This document shows, in pieces, positions 32,447-41,610 of a stretch of DNA of 55,084 bases. The translations under genes were made by a program, and so were the position numbers. Source of the DNA: Chara braunii (lineage: Eukaryota > Streptophyta > Charophyceae > Charales > Characeae); the NCBI GenBank assembly GCA_003427395.1, contig BFEA01000006.1:2395798-2450881 (forward strand), written 5' to 3'. The notes under the pieces were generated by a model, which ran no database searches, was not told where the DNA came from, and saw only the letters and a program-made list of their open reading frames with translations. Every line of letters starts with the position of its first letter. Position 1 is the first letter of the stretch.

Positions 32447-33700
32447 TTATCTTTTCTCATTCCATGCTGAATTAACCCCTTGCCTTACCATCTCCCTCAG
32501 AGGCTCTGCAAGGGTAGCAAAATGAGGAATAAAAATCCTATCGAATCCCCAGACACCCGAGAAGCTCCTGACATCTGTCACTCTCTTGAGTGGCAGGGGA
32601 CAGTTGAAGATCTTGTCTATGTTTTTGGGGTCAGGACTTCTAACCTTGGAGAAACATCTAAAGTCCAAGATGATTACTTCTGGCTGAAAAAGAAGAGACT
32701 TCGATCCACTGGCAGCCTGGTTATATTTTTGAAGTCTCTCTATGACCATTTTCACTCCTTCAGCGTGTTCCCAGACAAACTTTCTGACTCCACCTGCGAC
32801 TAAAGTCTCATCCCTTACTAGGGGTCCTTTCACAGGGTTGTCATCAATATAGGGGCTGATTATTTCAGGAAAAATATCTTGCATGATTTGGAGCATATCC
32901 CTTTGAACCACTGCCACACCATTAGTTCAACCCTGAGGTACCACACACATCTGAATGAGTCCTCTTGGCGTGTGCATGACATTCATTGGCCGACTAGTGG
33001 GATCAATGAGAAACTGATCATAGTCAGAATATAAATCAACTAAGGAATAAATGCATCGACCAGCAAAAGATTCAGAGAGGAGATCTGCATTAGGAAGACT
33101 ACCTTTGTCACATACTGTCACAGAGTTGAGTTTCTGAAGATTCTGTATCCATCTGAATCCACCCGCTGGTTTCCAAAATAAAACCAGTGGTTAGCATACG
33201 GTCCATCAGCAGGTTCAACAACGTTAGAAGCAATCTTTTTGTCAAGATATTTTACAACCTCTTCTTCTTCTTTCAGGGCATACTTGGTCGGCCTATAATT
33301 CCATGGAACATGATCAACTGTCGAAATTTTGACCATCTTGATCATATCCACATCCAACCGCCCTCTCTCTTCATCATTAAAGGAGAATGCACCTGAGAAT
33401 TTCTGACAGATTTTGAAGATATATTATTTCTCTTTAGGCAGGATAACCTGATCCGAGTCTATCTTCATTGTGTCAAATCTCTCTTTGGTGACCCTATTCC
33501 CTAATTTTGCAGACTCTCTCAATGCTTTAATAATCTTTTTTTTTTTTTTTCAGTGCTTCATCATAATCCTTTTCTGTTAGGACTGCCACCGACTTTTTCT
33601 TCACCCCCTTGGGCTTATATTTTCTCTTTGACCTAGTGGCTATTTTCCTAAAAAAGGATGAGTCGATGCAAATTTTAATTACATTTTTCCTCCCTTAGCA
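32447..33700 (-). pseudogene. reverse transcriptase of the large Ty3-type element
   Basis: RT copies the element RNA into DNA. The N-terminal part is readable from about 33700 (KIDSDQVILPKEK, stop, then SGAFSFNDEERGRL and VDHVPWNYRP). One frameshift near 33165 separates NHWFYFGN from the RKLNSVTV-type block (QKLNSVTVCDKG). Motifs: YSLVDLYSDYDQF (catalytic Asp), VPQG followed by TGA and TNGVAV (family form VPQGWTN, so Trp to stop), YIDD at 32840-32851 (catalytic pair), FQPEVIILDF, and FSGVWGFDRIFIPHFA. Catalytic residues are present but a stop and a frameshift disable it. VPQGWTN and DDxPVKGP recall Ty3 elements I know from basidiomycete fungi. Confidence 0.85.
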
Positions 33701-33704
33701 GTCT

Positions 33705-34484
33705 CTACAACTTTCGTAAATGCTTCAATTGTCCATCTTCATCTTTGAGATAACCAAGGGCCTTTATCATTTTTGAAACTTGATTAATAGCCACTGAAAT
33801 TTCTTCTTTTACCTCTTGTTTGCCTTCTTCTCTCAGTCTCCTAATCTTTTCAGTAGACTCTTCCTTTCTGATTGAATTAGCAGATAATCGATGTTTGAAA
33901 TCATTTTTAGTGCAGACCATAAAAGTGTGTTCCTGAGCAGTCTCAGGATCTTGTAGGTCGATCCAAGAGGACCCCTTATGACCGAAAAATTGGACAGCCT
34001 CCATTCTATGCAAGAATGAAGTGCCAAAAATACAATCATGGTCCAGTTCCGACACTACAAAACCCAATAGTTCAACTTACATGGTCCCAACCCTGATAGG
34101 CAGATTGTCAATAAACCCTGCCACAAAAAACTCTCCTGCAATATCACTCAGTATGTTTTGTGCAGGTCTATCAATAGATAAGTCGCAAGCCTCCATTGTT
34201 CTCCGAGAAAGGAGTATCATCTCTGCCCCAGAGTCCACTAAGGCTCGAATTTTCACTTGATTAATATAAATGGTCAGGTGTCCGCATCCCATGGTTGCAA
34301 ATCTCATCTTGCAACCTGACAGTGATCTGTTCACCTGACTGAAAAAGATTGATCTCAAATAATTAGCCTCTAATTTATTCTTCTCTATCAGCTTCTCTAG
34401 CTCTTCTCTCAGCTTAGGTGCCAGAGTCATTGCTTCTTTGAAGGACAGGGTCTCTTTTGTCTCTTCCAACATTTTAGTAATCAC
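33705..34484 (-). pseudogene. aspartic protease of the large Ty3-type element
   Basis: A retropepsin-like domain. Its active-site motif is LVDSGAEM (DSGA at 34224-34235), preceded by LTIYINQVKIRA and followed by the flap-like region and FVVSELDHDCIFGTSFL (family form ILGxDFL). It cleaves the Gag-Pol polyprotein. An in-frame TAA at 34077 splits it, with matching sequence on both sides, so one base change removed an amino acid codon. The upstream 70 residues (EETKETLSFKEAMTLAPKL) and downstream lysine/glutamate-rich linker to RT are unremarkable. The frame differs from the upstream gag linker, ending DGTVM, by one base; this could be a frameshift mutation or a programmed shift. Confidence 0.8.
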
Positions 34485-35238
34485 ATCACTGTCCCGTCTT
34501 CCAAATCATTCTTGAGAATAAATTTTATCTCCCTTCCTTGTTCATTTTTCCTATGTGGAAGTTCTGGTTCTGGGTCATCAAGAATATTAATCAGAGACTC
34601 CTTAGCTTTCCTTCTTTTCTTTTCCTCTATCATTTGAGGCGTTAAGCGTGCTTGAAGGTTTTTCACTTCACCAAGCACAACACTGGGTTCCATGACAAGT
34701 TCTGGAGGTAGATCACCATCAAATGACATCATGTTGGCCAGAAAGCGAGTCGTCTCATTAAAAGGAGATTCTACTAATTCAGAAGGGTCATGAGAAGTAC
34801 GATTCTCTTCTAATGGAGGCTCATTTGTAGAAGCCTCGTCAAACGCATCCTCTATCAATGTTAAGGATTGCAGAGACAGCTCAATCGTGGTATGAGGGTT
34901 ACTTGTTTCCTGTACAAGTTCATTAGGCAATTCGTCAATAAGAAAATGAACATTCACATTAGTCTTTTTCTTCTTTTTCTTCTTTATCTTTTCATCATGT
35001 TTAAGAGCAAGAAGCCTCATACCTCTTGGATGTTTGGGTTCCGACTTGTTCCATGAACTATCGCAGACATGACCCATTGCATCTTTTTTCGCCACCTCAC
35101 TTCATACATCCTCCTCAAGAGGCCTGCAATAGGTGGTAGTGTGAACCCCTTTACCACAATAATAGCAAACAAAACTCTTCTTAGGACGGTCATCGTAGTT
35201 CCTTCTTTCTTTGTTTCCTCTGTCACCATTCCCTCCAT
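34481..35238 (-). pseudogene. gag nucleocapsid part with CCHC knuckle and linker
   Basis: A zinc knuckle CYYCGKGVHTTTYC (C-x2-C-x4-H-x4-C) is encoded at 35126-35167, in the frame that ends at a stop 12 codons later. The linker continues from 35095 as a 204-codon frame rich in E, L and P, ending just before the protease. The knuckle binds element RNA in related Gag proteins. An acidic segment (IEDAFDEASTNEPPLEENR) and a poly-Lys run follow. One stop (near 35098) interrupts it. Confidence 0.75.
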
Positions 35239-35378
35239 TTTTTTTGGATCTAGAAGAATTTCCCTCTGCCATCCACAACATGGTTTCCAGGCATTGCAGG
35301 CATATAGTTAGTCATCACTCTTTGAATTATATTTTCAGCACTCAGATTGTTCCCTCTGTTTATATCATTCTCAGTCTC

Positions 35379-36086
35379 TCAGTCCTTGGCCAATGTACTG
35401 ATCTGATCTAGTGACAATTTTTTATGAGAAACTGTAGGTAGAGTTCTAACAATTGCAACCATTTCGTTCCATCTGAGAGGGTGGTGTTGAGCTTGATTGA
35501 GAACTGTCTGTCTTTCAGTGTCAGTAAAATTCGTCAAAAATATATGGCATCTCTGAGCTTCGCCCAAATATGAGATTTTTCTTGATGTTCGGATGAAGGT
35601 ATGAAGAAAAACATTGAAAGTGTCATACTTAGCGCTTCGGATGTTGAGTAGATCCTTAGTTGTGGTTGGAACTGAGTCTTTCTCAAATTCATTTTTCATT
35701 CTCTCTTTGACCTCTTCCCATGTAGTGACCCCTTCCACCAACTCCTGAACAGTCAACCTCGAGTCAGTGTCACAGAAAGATAGAAGGTGCTTAAGTCGTT
35801 GCTTATCTGTCCAACCATAATTGAGCCCAAATAATTCAGACTCGTCAAGAAAATCATTTACTTGAGGTTCTCTGAAACATGGAATTCTCTCATCTGACCT
35901 ATTTGCTCTTGCAATGTCTGACCCTCCTTTTATATCTCGGACACTTTCCTCTCTCTTTCTATCACTTTTGTCCTCTCTTTCCTTATTTTTCAGTCTCTCA
36001 CTCTTCTCGCAAGGATACAGACTCGTTTCTCTCTTCTCTTGTTTGCTCGACCCCTTGAGAATTTTGTACATAAAGAGTATATGCAA
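35379..36086 (-). pseudogene. gag capsid region of the large Ty3-type element
   Basis: A 235-codon frame. After a Lys/Glu/Arg-rich N-terminus, residues 90 to 220 show the retrotransposon capsid pattern: PCFREPQVNDFLDESELF, LNYGWTDKQRLKHLLSFC, WEEVKERMKNEFEK, YDTFNVFLHTFIRTS and CHIFLTNFTDTERQTVL. The capsid forms the particle in which reverse transcription occurs. The N-terminal part overlaps a second frame (36255-35998) that continues from upstream, so a frameshift near 36050 probably joins them. Confidence 0.75.
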
Positions 36087-36547
36087 TAATAGACTGGGTA
36101 GTGATCAAAGGTAAAACAATCATTTTCAGCCTTCCAATGTAATCTTCAATCAACTCTCTTTCATCATCCTTACGAAGTCTTCTATTATATCCTTTTACAG
36201 TACCCCGAATCATAAAATATCGAGTCAAGTCTATGACCTCATAATCAAATTGCATGACTTACAACCCGCTGCTGATCCTTCTGGAGAGAGAGACTCGTTG
36301 CCTGGAAGTGTGGTATGATATTCTCTCAACAATTCTCACTTTCACCATCTTTAATAAATAACTTATCTCAGTCTGATCAGTGACAATTCTCAGGGCAGAA
36401 TCCCTCATTCGATCAAAAAGGTTGTAAGAATTCAAACTCATCCAATGTAGAAAGATTCCTGTCAGAGATCCGAAGAGTGTCTTCTATCTTGATTATTTTT
36501 CCTTCCAATACAACCCCGAATGTTAGCTGTTCAACCAAGTTAGGCAT
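35998..36547 (-). pseudogene. upstream gag-like region, frameshifted (hypothetical)
   Basis: Three overlapping pieces read as one product of about 180 residues. The first starts at the ATG at 36547 (MPNLVEQLTF, then LEGKIIKIEDTLRISD) and shifts frame near 36420. The second runs to a TAA at 36259, and the third continues in the same frame (MQFDYEVIDLTRYF ... RRLRKDDERELIEDYIG). It precedes the capsid region directly, so it is probably the N-terminal (matrix-like) part of Gag. No known domain is recognised. Confidence 0.45.
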
Positions 36548-36549
36548 CG

Positions 36550-36783
36550 TTAACCATCATAGGAAACATCTGAAAGATAGATCTCAGGTTGGACATAATC
36601 AGGGATTTCGAACCAGTGCTCAAAGGTTCTCAAAAGCAGATATTTTATTATGATAGTAGAGTCTTTCTCCCTTGCTCTACCAATCTCAACAATAGCCCCC
36701 AACAGAAGCATCAAATCTCTTCTGTCTTCGAATCCCTCAGCAATTGAGATTTCAGGGAGCCTTTCAAATTCCCTTACTTTCAC
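36550..36783 (-). pseudogene. accessory repeat copy E (truncated)
   Basis: A 77-codon frame. Its part LPEISIAEGFEDRRDLMLLL-GAIVEIGRAREK lines up with the C-terminal part of copy B (IPPIPDSYCDGTNWLLIISM-VLTWEKK) and of copy D (SPPVEGFTFSRHSWSAIIDL-VWKVKK). The N-terminal half with the YD..YV motif is missing. The alignment is short and by eye, so membership of the family is tentative. Confidence 0.4.
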
Positions 36784-36853
36784 TCCCCACGTTACTTTCC
36801 TTCTTAGCTTCTCTAGCCCTCATAAAACTTGCCCCTCACAGTAGTTATCCTAG

Positions 36854-37348
36854 CTACTGAGAGTATTCTTCTTGAGTTTTCTTCACTTTCCATACAAGAT
36901 CTATTATGGCTGACCAACTGTGTCTTGAGAATGTAAATCCTTCAACAGGTGGAGATGGCATCCGAACAAAAGGTCTGACATAGGTACTAAAGGAGATATT
37001 ATCTCCCTCTCGCTCTAACCTTCTCTTCTCATCATGCACAAGGTCCGACGCTCGTTGCCAACACGCACCTTTTCTACACTCTTCAAATCTTTGTTTCGGT
37101 ACATAGATCCCAATATCATATTCATCAAGATCAATAAAATAACAGATAAGAACATACAAATTGTCCTACTCTCGCCCTGGTTTCTTTATGACCTCATACC
37201 TCACGATCTCATAGGGGATTACGACTCTACTCGCTATAGAATTGAGGAAATTTAACAGTTTATCTGATTCAGCCTTACTCAACCCTCCACGACATTTTAT
37301 AAGTCTAAGCCTAGGTTTCTCTCTTGTGGGTACATAGCGTCGGCTCAT
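36854..37348 (-). pseudogene. accessory repeat copy D
   Basis: A frame of about 164 codons split by one in-frame TAG (37166-37168). It starts at the ATG at 37346-37348, which overlaps the stop of copy C as ATGA. Before the stop: LLNFLNSIASRVVIPYEIVR-YEVI. After it: LICYFIDLDEYDIGIYVPK, CWQRASDLVHDEKRRLE, PSPPVEGF and HSWSAIIDLVWKVKK. Compared with copies A, B and C the shared order is [VI]-[FI]-P-Y-x2-V-x-Y, then YD[ILV]-x2-YV-x-K, then an E/K-rich helix, then a Trp-containing hydrophobic helix ending in KK. Function unknown. Confidence 0.6.
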
Positions 37349-37677
37349 TTGACCCCTTGGTCTCGTTTCACTTTCAGAGCAAACTCAACCCTCTCAAATC
37401 TCTCTTTCTCTTTCAGTACCACCTCTTCAGCAAATCTCCAGCATCTCCCATACACCACTTCGGTACTTCTTTCCTTTGGGACATAAATTTTCACATCATA
37501 CACGTCCAGGTTTGTGAAATAGAACGTCAGTACATATAATCATTCATGTTCTCATCCGCTCTCGACCATCTCATATCTAACAGCGTCATATGGAAACACA
37601 TCTCTCTTACTTAGAGTATTTAGTGACTTCAGGAGACAATCAACTTTCTCTGTCTGATTTCCTCTGTTGAAATCTCT
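37345..37677 (-). pseudogene. accessory repeat copy C
   Basis: About 110 codons in one frame with two TGA stops (near 37550). It reads CLLKSLNTLSKRDVFPYDAV-RYEMVESG, stops, then LYVLTFYFTNLDVYDVKIYV-PKER, CWRFAEEVVLKEKERFERVE. It shows the same order of motifs as copies B and D and lies between them with almost no spacer. Its stop TGA overlaps the ATG of copy D. No clear ATG opens it, so it may once have been part of a fused product with copy B. Confidence 0.6.
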
Positions 37678-38091
37678 TTAGTTCTCATAACCACCAGTCT
37701 TTTTCTCCCATGTCAGTACCATGCTGATAATTAGTAGCCAATTAGTCCCATCACAGTAGCTGTCAGGAATAGGAGGGATTGGAACAGTCTCATATGTCAC
37801 TGGCATTAAACCCCATCCCACTTTCTTATTTTGCTTAGTTAAATCTGCCTTCTCATCATAAAGAGACTGGATTGCAATTCCCCATAACCAGTTGAAGGTC
37901 TCACCATCGTTACAGTCTCCCTTCTTGACATAAGGACGGATATCATAGATATCCCCCTCCAAGAAGCGAGCCAACACTACGCCGATGGCCGAATTGCCAG
38001 AACGGTGAACCCAACAATACTCATACTGATAAGGGAATATCCCTTTGGTAGTCACTTTCGATAGTTCTTTCAATGCATCAGAAGTTAACAC
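37678..38091 (-). CDS. accessory repeat copy B (hypothetical protein)
   Basis: The only uninterrupted internal copy, 137 codons, first frame after the primer binding site. It contains LKELSKVTTKGIFPYQYEYC-W, then RFLEGDIYDIRPYVKKG, which matches SFTDGATYDLRPYVKKG of the LTR frame A, then LYDEKADL, the proline-rich PIPPIP, and GTNWLLIISMVLTWEKK. I recognise no known family, and no signal peptide or catalytic motif is visible. The predicted start is not an obvious strong ATG, so the N-terminus is uncertain. Its position before gag suggests an element accessory protein. Confidence 0.55.
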   Translation of the reverse strand: MLTSDALKELSKVTTKGIFPYQYEYCWVHRSGNSAIGVVLARFLEGDIYDIRPYVKKGDCNDGETFNWLWGIAIQSLYDEKADLTKQNKKVGWGLMPVTYETVPIPPIPDSYCDGTNWLLIISMVLTWEKKTGGYEN

Positions 38092-38416
38092 TCTTGATAA
38101 AGTTTCTGAACTCTTGATTCTTTTTTTCCCTTCTCAATGTTTCAAGGACATCATAGGCTCATGAGGCATACCTGAGATCAACCCTAATTCTCTCCAGTCA
38201 GTAATATCAGTCTCCTCCTCCAATCTAGTGTGGTACCTCACACAAGGAAAAATAAGACCCAGTTAGCAATTAAGCTTTTTTAAGAGAGTAACGACTCAAG
38301 AAAAAATTGCAAAATGCGTTGGAGAATCCAGAGATTGTCAACAGTTCTCAAGGCCTAATCAAAGCTCAAAGTTGTTTGCTGACCCAAGCTCGTTCCGGAC
38401 ACGAAAATTTTTCATG
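38092..38416 (-). other. leader between primer binding site and first accessory frame
   Basis: About 325 bases with no clear gene. It would be the 5' untranslated leader downstream of the primer site. Confidence 0.5.
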
Positions 38417-38434
38417 TCCCCGGCAACGGCCCCA
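38417..38434 (-). promoter_or_regulatory. primer binding site, tRNA-Asp type
   Basis: On the minus strand TGGGGCCGTTGCCGGGGA, four bases after the 5' LTR. It complements the 3' end of plant tRNA-Asp (TCCCCGGCAACGGCGCCA) at 17 of 18 positions. Minus-strand DNA synthesis would be primed here. Confidence 0.85.
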
Positions 38435-38939
38435 TTTTTGTCGCACTTTTTCTAGTCGGGCCACTTTGGGCGACCAGAAAACCAACAGGCTGTCACGCAG
38501 GATTTTGGATCCTAATTGGATGCGAATGCAATAAATAAAATAAATTAAATCATGCAAATCCCTTCCTGTTGTGTGCGTCCGGCTTCGAGCGAGACCCTTC
38601 AATTGCGATCTTCGCTGGCCTCCGGTCTTATGAATCTTTTATTTTGATTCGGAACAGTGGAGAATCATGCAAATAATAATCATGGAATGCTGGTGTGTCA
38701 TGCATGCATCAATTTTGTCGGCCTACAAATTTTGAGAACTGTGACAGAATCATCAATGAGTACAATCATCAAGCAAAACAACAATGCAAGAGGCAAGACT
38801 GTTTGACTTGAGCAATGACAAAGTTAAATGAGGGACGAATGATAACTCATAATAGTCTCTGAAGGTACATATGGAAGAGAGCATGACCAACACCAATCAA
38901 GAGTCCTCACCCATCCCTTTGAACCTCACACTCAATCTC

Positions 38940-39683
38940 TCACTTTGTTGTCTGTCGTTTGGGCTTCTTGCCATGTTTCCGTACTCTCTGAGGATGTGGC
39001 CTCTGAATGTAAAGCCACCTGAAACCTGCTAGTTCCGCGCACTTCCATCCAAGGTACATGACCCGAAAGTCAATCATGGAACATAACTCTTCCCATAGTG
39101 TAGGTAGGTAGGGTCTGGAGAAAATCCCTCGTCTGAGATGTGGGAACTCTGAGGGCTCCGTCAAAGCCTAATAGTCAATCTCTGTTGGCGATATGTATCT
39201 TTTTGCCAAGTTTTTCACGTCACCCCAACAAGAACCGTCCGTAAGAGTGAAACATACTGGAGACTTTGGATAGTCAGTGTAAAGCTTGGGCCCAAAGCTG
39301 CGAATCAACCTGACACCACTCCCATCAAGTTCCCTTTTTTTCCCTTCAAGATACCCGGCGGCGACGACCCAAACAGAATCAAAGTGCTCATGGGTTTCTT
39401 TCCCTTTTTTTACGTAGGGTCTCAGATCATAGGTAGCACCATCTGTGAAGCTAGAAAGAACTACAAAGATGGTCAGATCTCCCTGACTGAAGCCCTTTGC
39501 ACTGACATAGCTGTACCGGAAGGCATCCTTGGAAGCAACTTTGTTGAGACTGGCAAGGACTGCCTCCAGTACTGATGATGACTGTACCGTGCTCATGGAC
39601 TGAGACAGGTGCCGGTACTGATCTGTGTTCTTTGGCGAGAGCGTTGTCTGATTAATGCTAACTTCTGCGGTGGATAGCAGCAA
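38940..39683 (-). pseudogene. LTR frame A, right copy (accessory protein family)
   Basis: About 247 codons in one frame with a single TAG at 39168-39170, where the left LTR has CAG. It contains SVLEAVLASLNKVASKDAFR-YSYV, then VVLSSFTDGATYDLRPYVKK-G, LEGKKRELDG, GSCWGDVKNLAKRY and a C-terminal part (EFPHLRRGIFSRPYLPTLWE) that copies B to E lack. The shared Y-D-[IL]-R-P-Y-V-K-K-G block with copy B is unlikely to be chance. An extra T near 38955 shifts the last 25 or so codons relative to the left copy. It lies at the inner end of the LTR, so the A, B, C, D, E series runs across the LTR boundary. Confidence 0.6.
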
Positions 39684-39953
39684 CTGATCGTTTGCTCATA
39701 CCTGGCTGAGGTAGAGCGTCATTGAGATGACACGTTGTCGAGCGTTGGCTGAAACCAAGTGTTGCCCGAAATTCTGCTTAAGTATTGATTAAGTGATGAT
39801 ACTAGATCAAATATAGATTGAAGCTTTGAATAGACCCTGATAAAAAATCCAAGGTGCCGAGTCAGTGGGCACTAAGTACTTGAAAAGACTGTAGGTTGCG
39901 AGGAGGTTTCCTTTAGTTGAGATGCTGATGAGAACCTTCGGCATCCTCAGCGT

Positions 39954-40211
39954 TTACCCAAGCCTCGACCTGACCTGCTCTACGGTTTCTAGCAATGAAC
40001 CCGTGTTGTACAACTTGTTATTCTGGTCATTAAAGTAAAAAACGTACTCAATGTACTTCTCATTCTTAATTCTTCGGTTCACATCCTCTCTCACGACGAA
40101 CTTTTGATGGTCCATACTCTGAATTGCTTTATCCTCCCAGTTCTCGCACTTTTCCTGGATTATTGTACTTTTCATCACTAATATCTCCTCTCCTTTCATG
40201 ATCTCTCGCAT
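39954..40211 (-). CDS. LTR small frame B, right copy (hypothetical)
   Basis: 85 codons, right-LTR copy of 21907-22152, with an in-frame upstream Met (REIMKGEE). Open in both LTRs; function unknown. Confidence 0.35.
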   Translation of the reverse strand: MREIMKGEEILVMKSTIIQEKCENWEDKAIQSMDHQKFVVREDVNRRIKNEKYIEYVFYFNDQNNKLYNTGSLLETVEQVRSRLG

Positions 40212-40855
40212 TTCTCTCCGAAACCCAAGTCACGAGCACCATAGCCTGTGGATAATCTCAAGCAAGGTTCATAGCCATGAGGAAGCAAGTCTGCAGGACT
40301 CGAAGTCGTCAAGTAGTTCGTTTATCTTGGCCAGGATGATCCTCTGAACGAATTGAGTTGTTGCTTTCGCTGCAAACGTTAAGAGTCACAGAGATTTCTC
40401 GTAGACCTTGCTGTTTGTTAATCTAGTAAGACTAATTCACACTTACAAATATGGGCTAATATTGATGGGACCCAAACTGTGGACTTCCGGTAACTTTGGT
40501 GACTGGGCGCTGCAGAGATTACATTTCGCTGATTCTCGGCCGCTTAATGATGAAATTCCAAGAAGATGCAAGTTACCAAGTGGTATTGCTAATTACAATG
40601 TTAATACGCGATTTGCCTTGCGGGACAGACTGTTGATCTGAGGTGTTCTTGCTCGAGAAAAATTGTCGATATTTGGCTCGCTGATAATCGGAGTTGAGTG
40701 ACGATGTGCTCTGTTTGAAATACACTGGCCGTTTCGAGTACCAAAGCGACTCTAGTTCGCAGACTCATAAACAGACAGAATGTAAAGAAAGAGTCCAACG
40801 TCGTTTCACGGAACCAATAATACTCACGTTTTGATATCTCTGGTTTTACTGGAAG

Positions 40856-41068
40856 TCAAGTGGCCTCAGCCTGATTAAAACAAAATCTTGGATCAAGCAG
40901 TGCTATGAGATTACTAAGGGGTCTTTTCATGACTTGCTCACCCGACAAGGATAGTTTTGGGACCTTTTCTGGCCGAGAGGGGAGGGGCCCACTCAACGGT
41001 CTGCCAAGTGTAACCACCAAGATAATGATCAACAACCGCTCTTTCCACTCGTAAAGGCCAACTTTCAT
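40856..41068 (-). CDS. LTR small frame C, right copy (hypothetical)
   Basis: 70 codons, right-LTR copy of 22803-23015 with the same hydrophobic segment (LLIIILVVTLGRPLSG). Function unknown. Confidence 0.3.
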   Translation of the reverse strand: MKVGLYEWKERLLIIILVVTLGRPLSGPLPSRPEKVPKLSLSGEQVMKRPLSNLIALLDPRFCFNQAEAT

Positions 41069-41253
41069 CTAGCTTGTTACCATTAAGTCTGAACAAGCCA
41101 TGAAAAGGTTAATCTGCGAGACCTCATCCGTACGCAATTAGAAGGTCAATCTTTTCAGACAAAAGAAGATCGTTTGCTTTGTCACCGGTAAGTTGTCTTC
41201 TCTTTTCCTTCTGCCTTCGTTCTCCCACTGGACGCAGGAAAAAAAAGAGTTAA

Positions 41254-41610
41254 TTAGTCTCCATCAAGAAGATACTTGGCCAGAAGGTAGGCAACTCTTC
41301 TGAGATCAGACACCTTCTTGCTCATCCCATGCAGGTAAGCGGACGAGATCAAGTTTACTTTTGCTGTAGGGTTGATCCAGGAGTACACTGCTCCGCCACG
41401 CTTTGGTGGGTCGCTTGGGATCTTAACAGGGAACACCGGTGAACTAAGCTCGCTTTCAAGCCTACAGACCCAACAAAACAGACCATGTGCGATCACATTG
41501 TTTTGATCGCCCATACAGCGAGAGACCAGCTGAAGCAGACAACGGTGAACAATAAATATAAAGAGCAAAAGAGTGTCGCTTGAGAGAGGCAGATGAAGTC
41601 TAAGGGACAA
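41254..41610 (-). CDS. LTR frame D, 118 aa, right copy (hypothetical)
   Basis: Same length as the left-LTR copy (23201-23557), no frameshift between them. The C-terminal half (around PVKIPSDPPKRGGAVYSW) is nearly identical while the hydrophobic N-terminus differs at several residues. Function unknown. Confidence 0.4.
   Translation of the reverse strand: MSLRLHLPLSSDTLLLFIFIVHRCLLQLVSRCMGDQNNVIAHGLFCWVCRLESELSSPVFPVKIPSDPPKRGGAVYSWINPTAKVNLISSAYLHGMSKKVSDLRRVAYLLAKYLLDGD

Noticed and set aside
30389-33121. Alternative genetic code with TGA as Trp in pol
   Set aside because: TGA does fall at Trp positions, but TAA and TAG stops also occur in the same frame and the LTR pair shows a plain CAG to TAG change, so mutation is the simpler cause.
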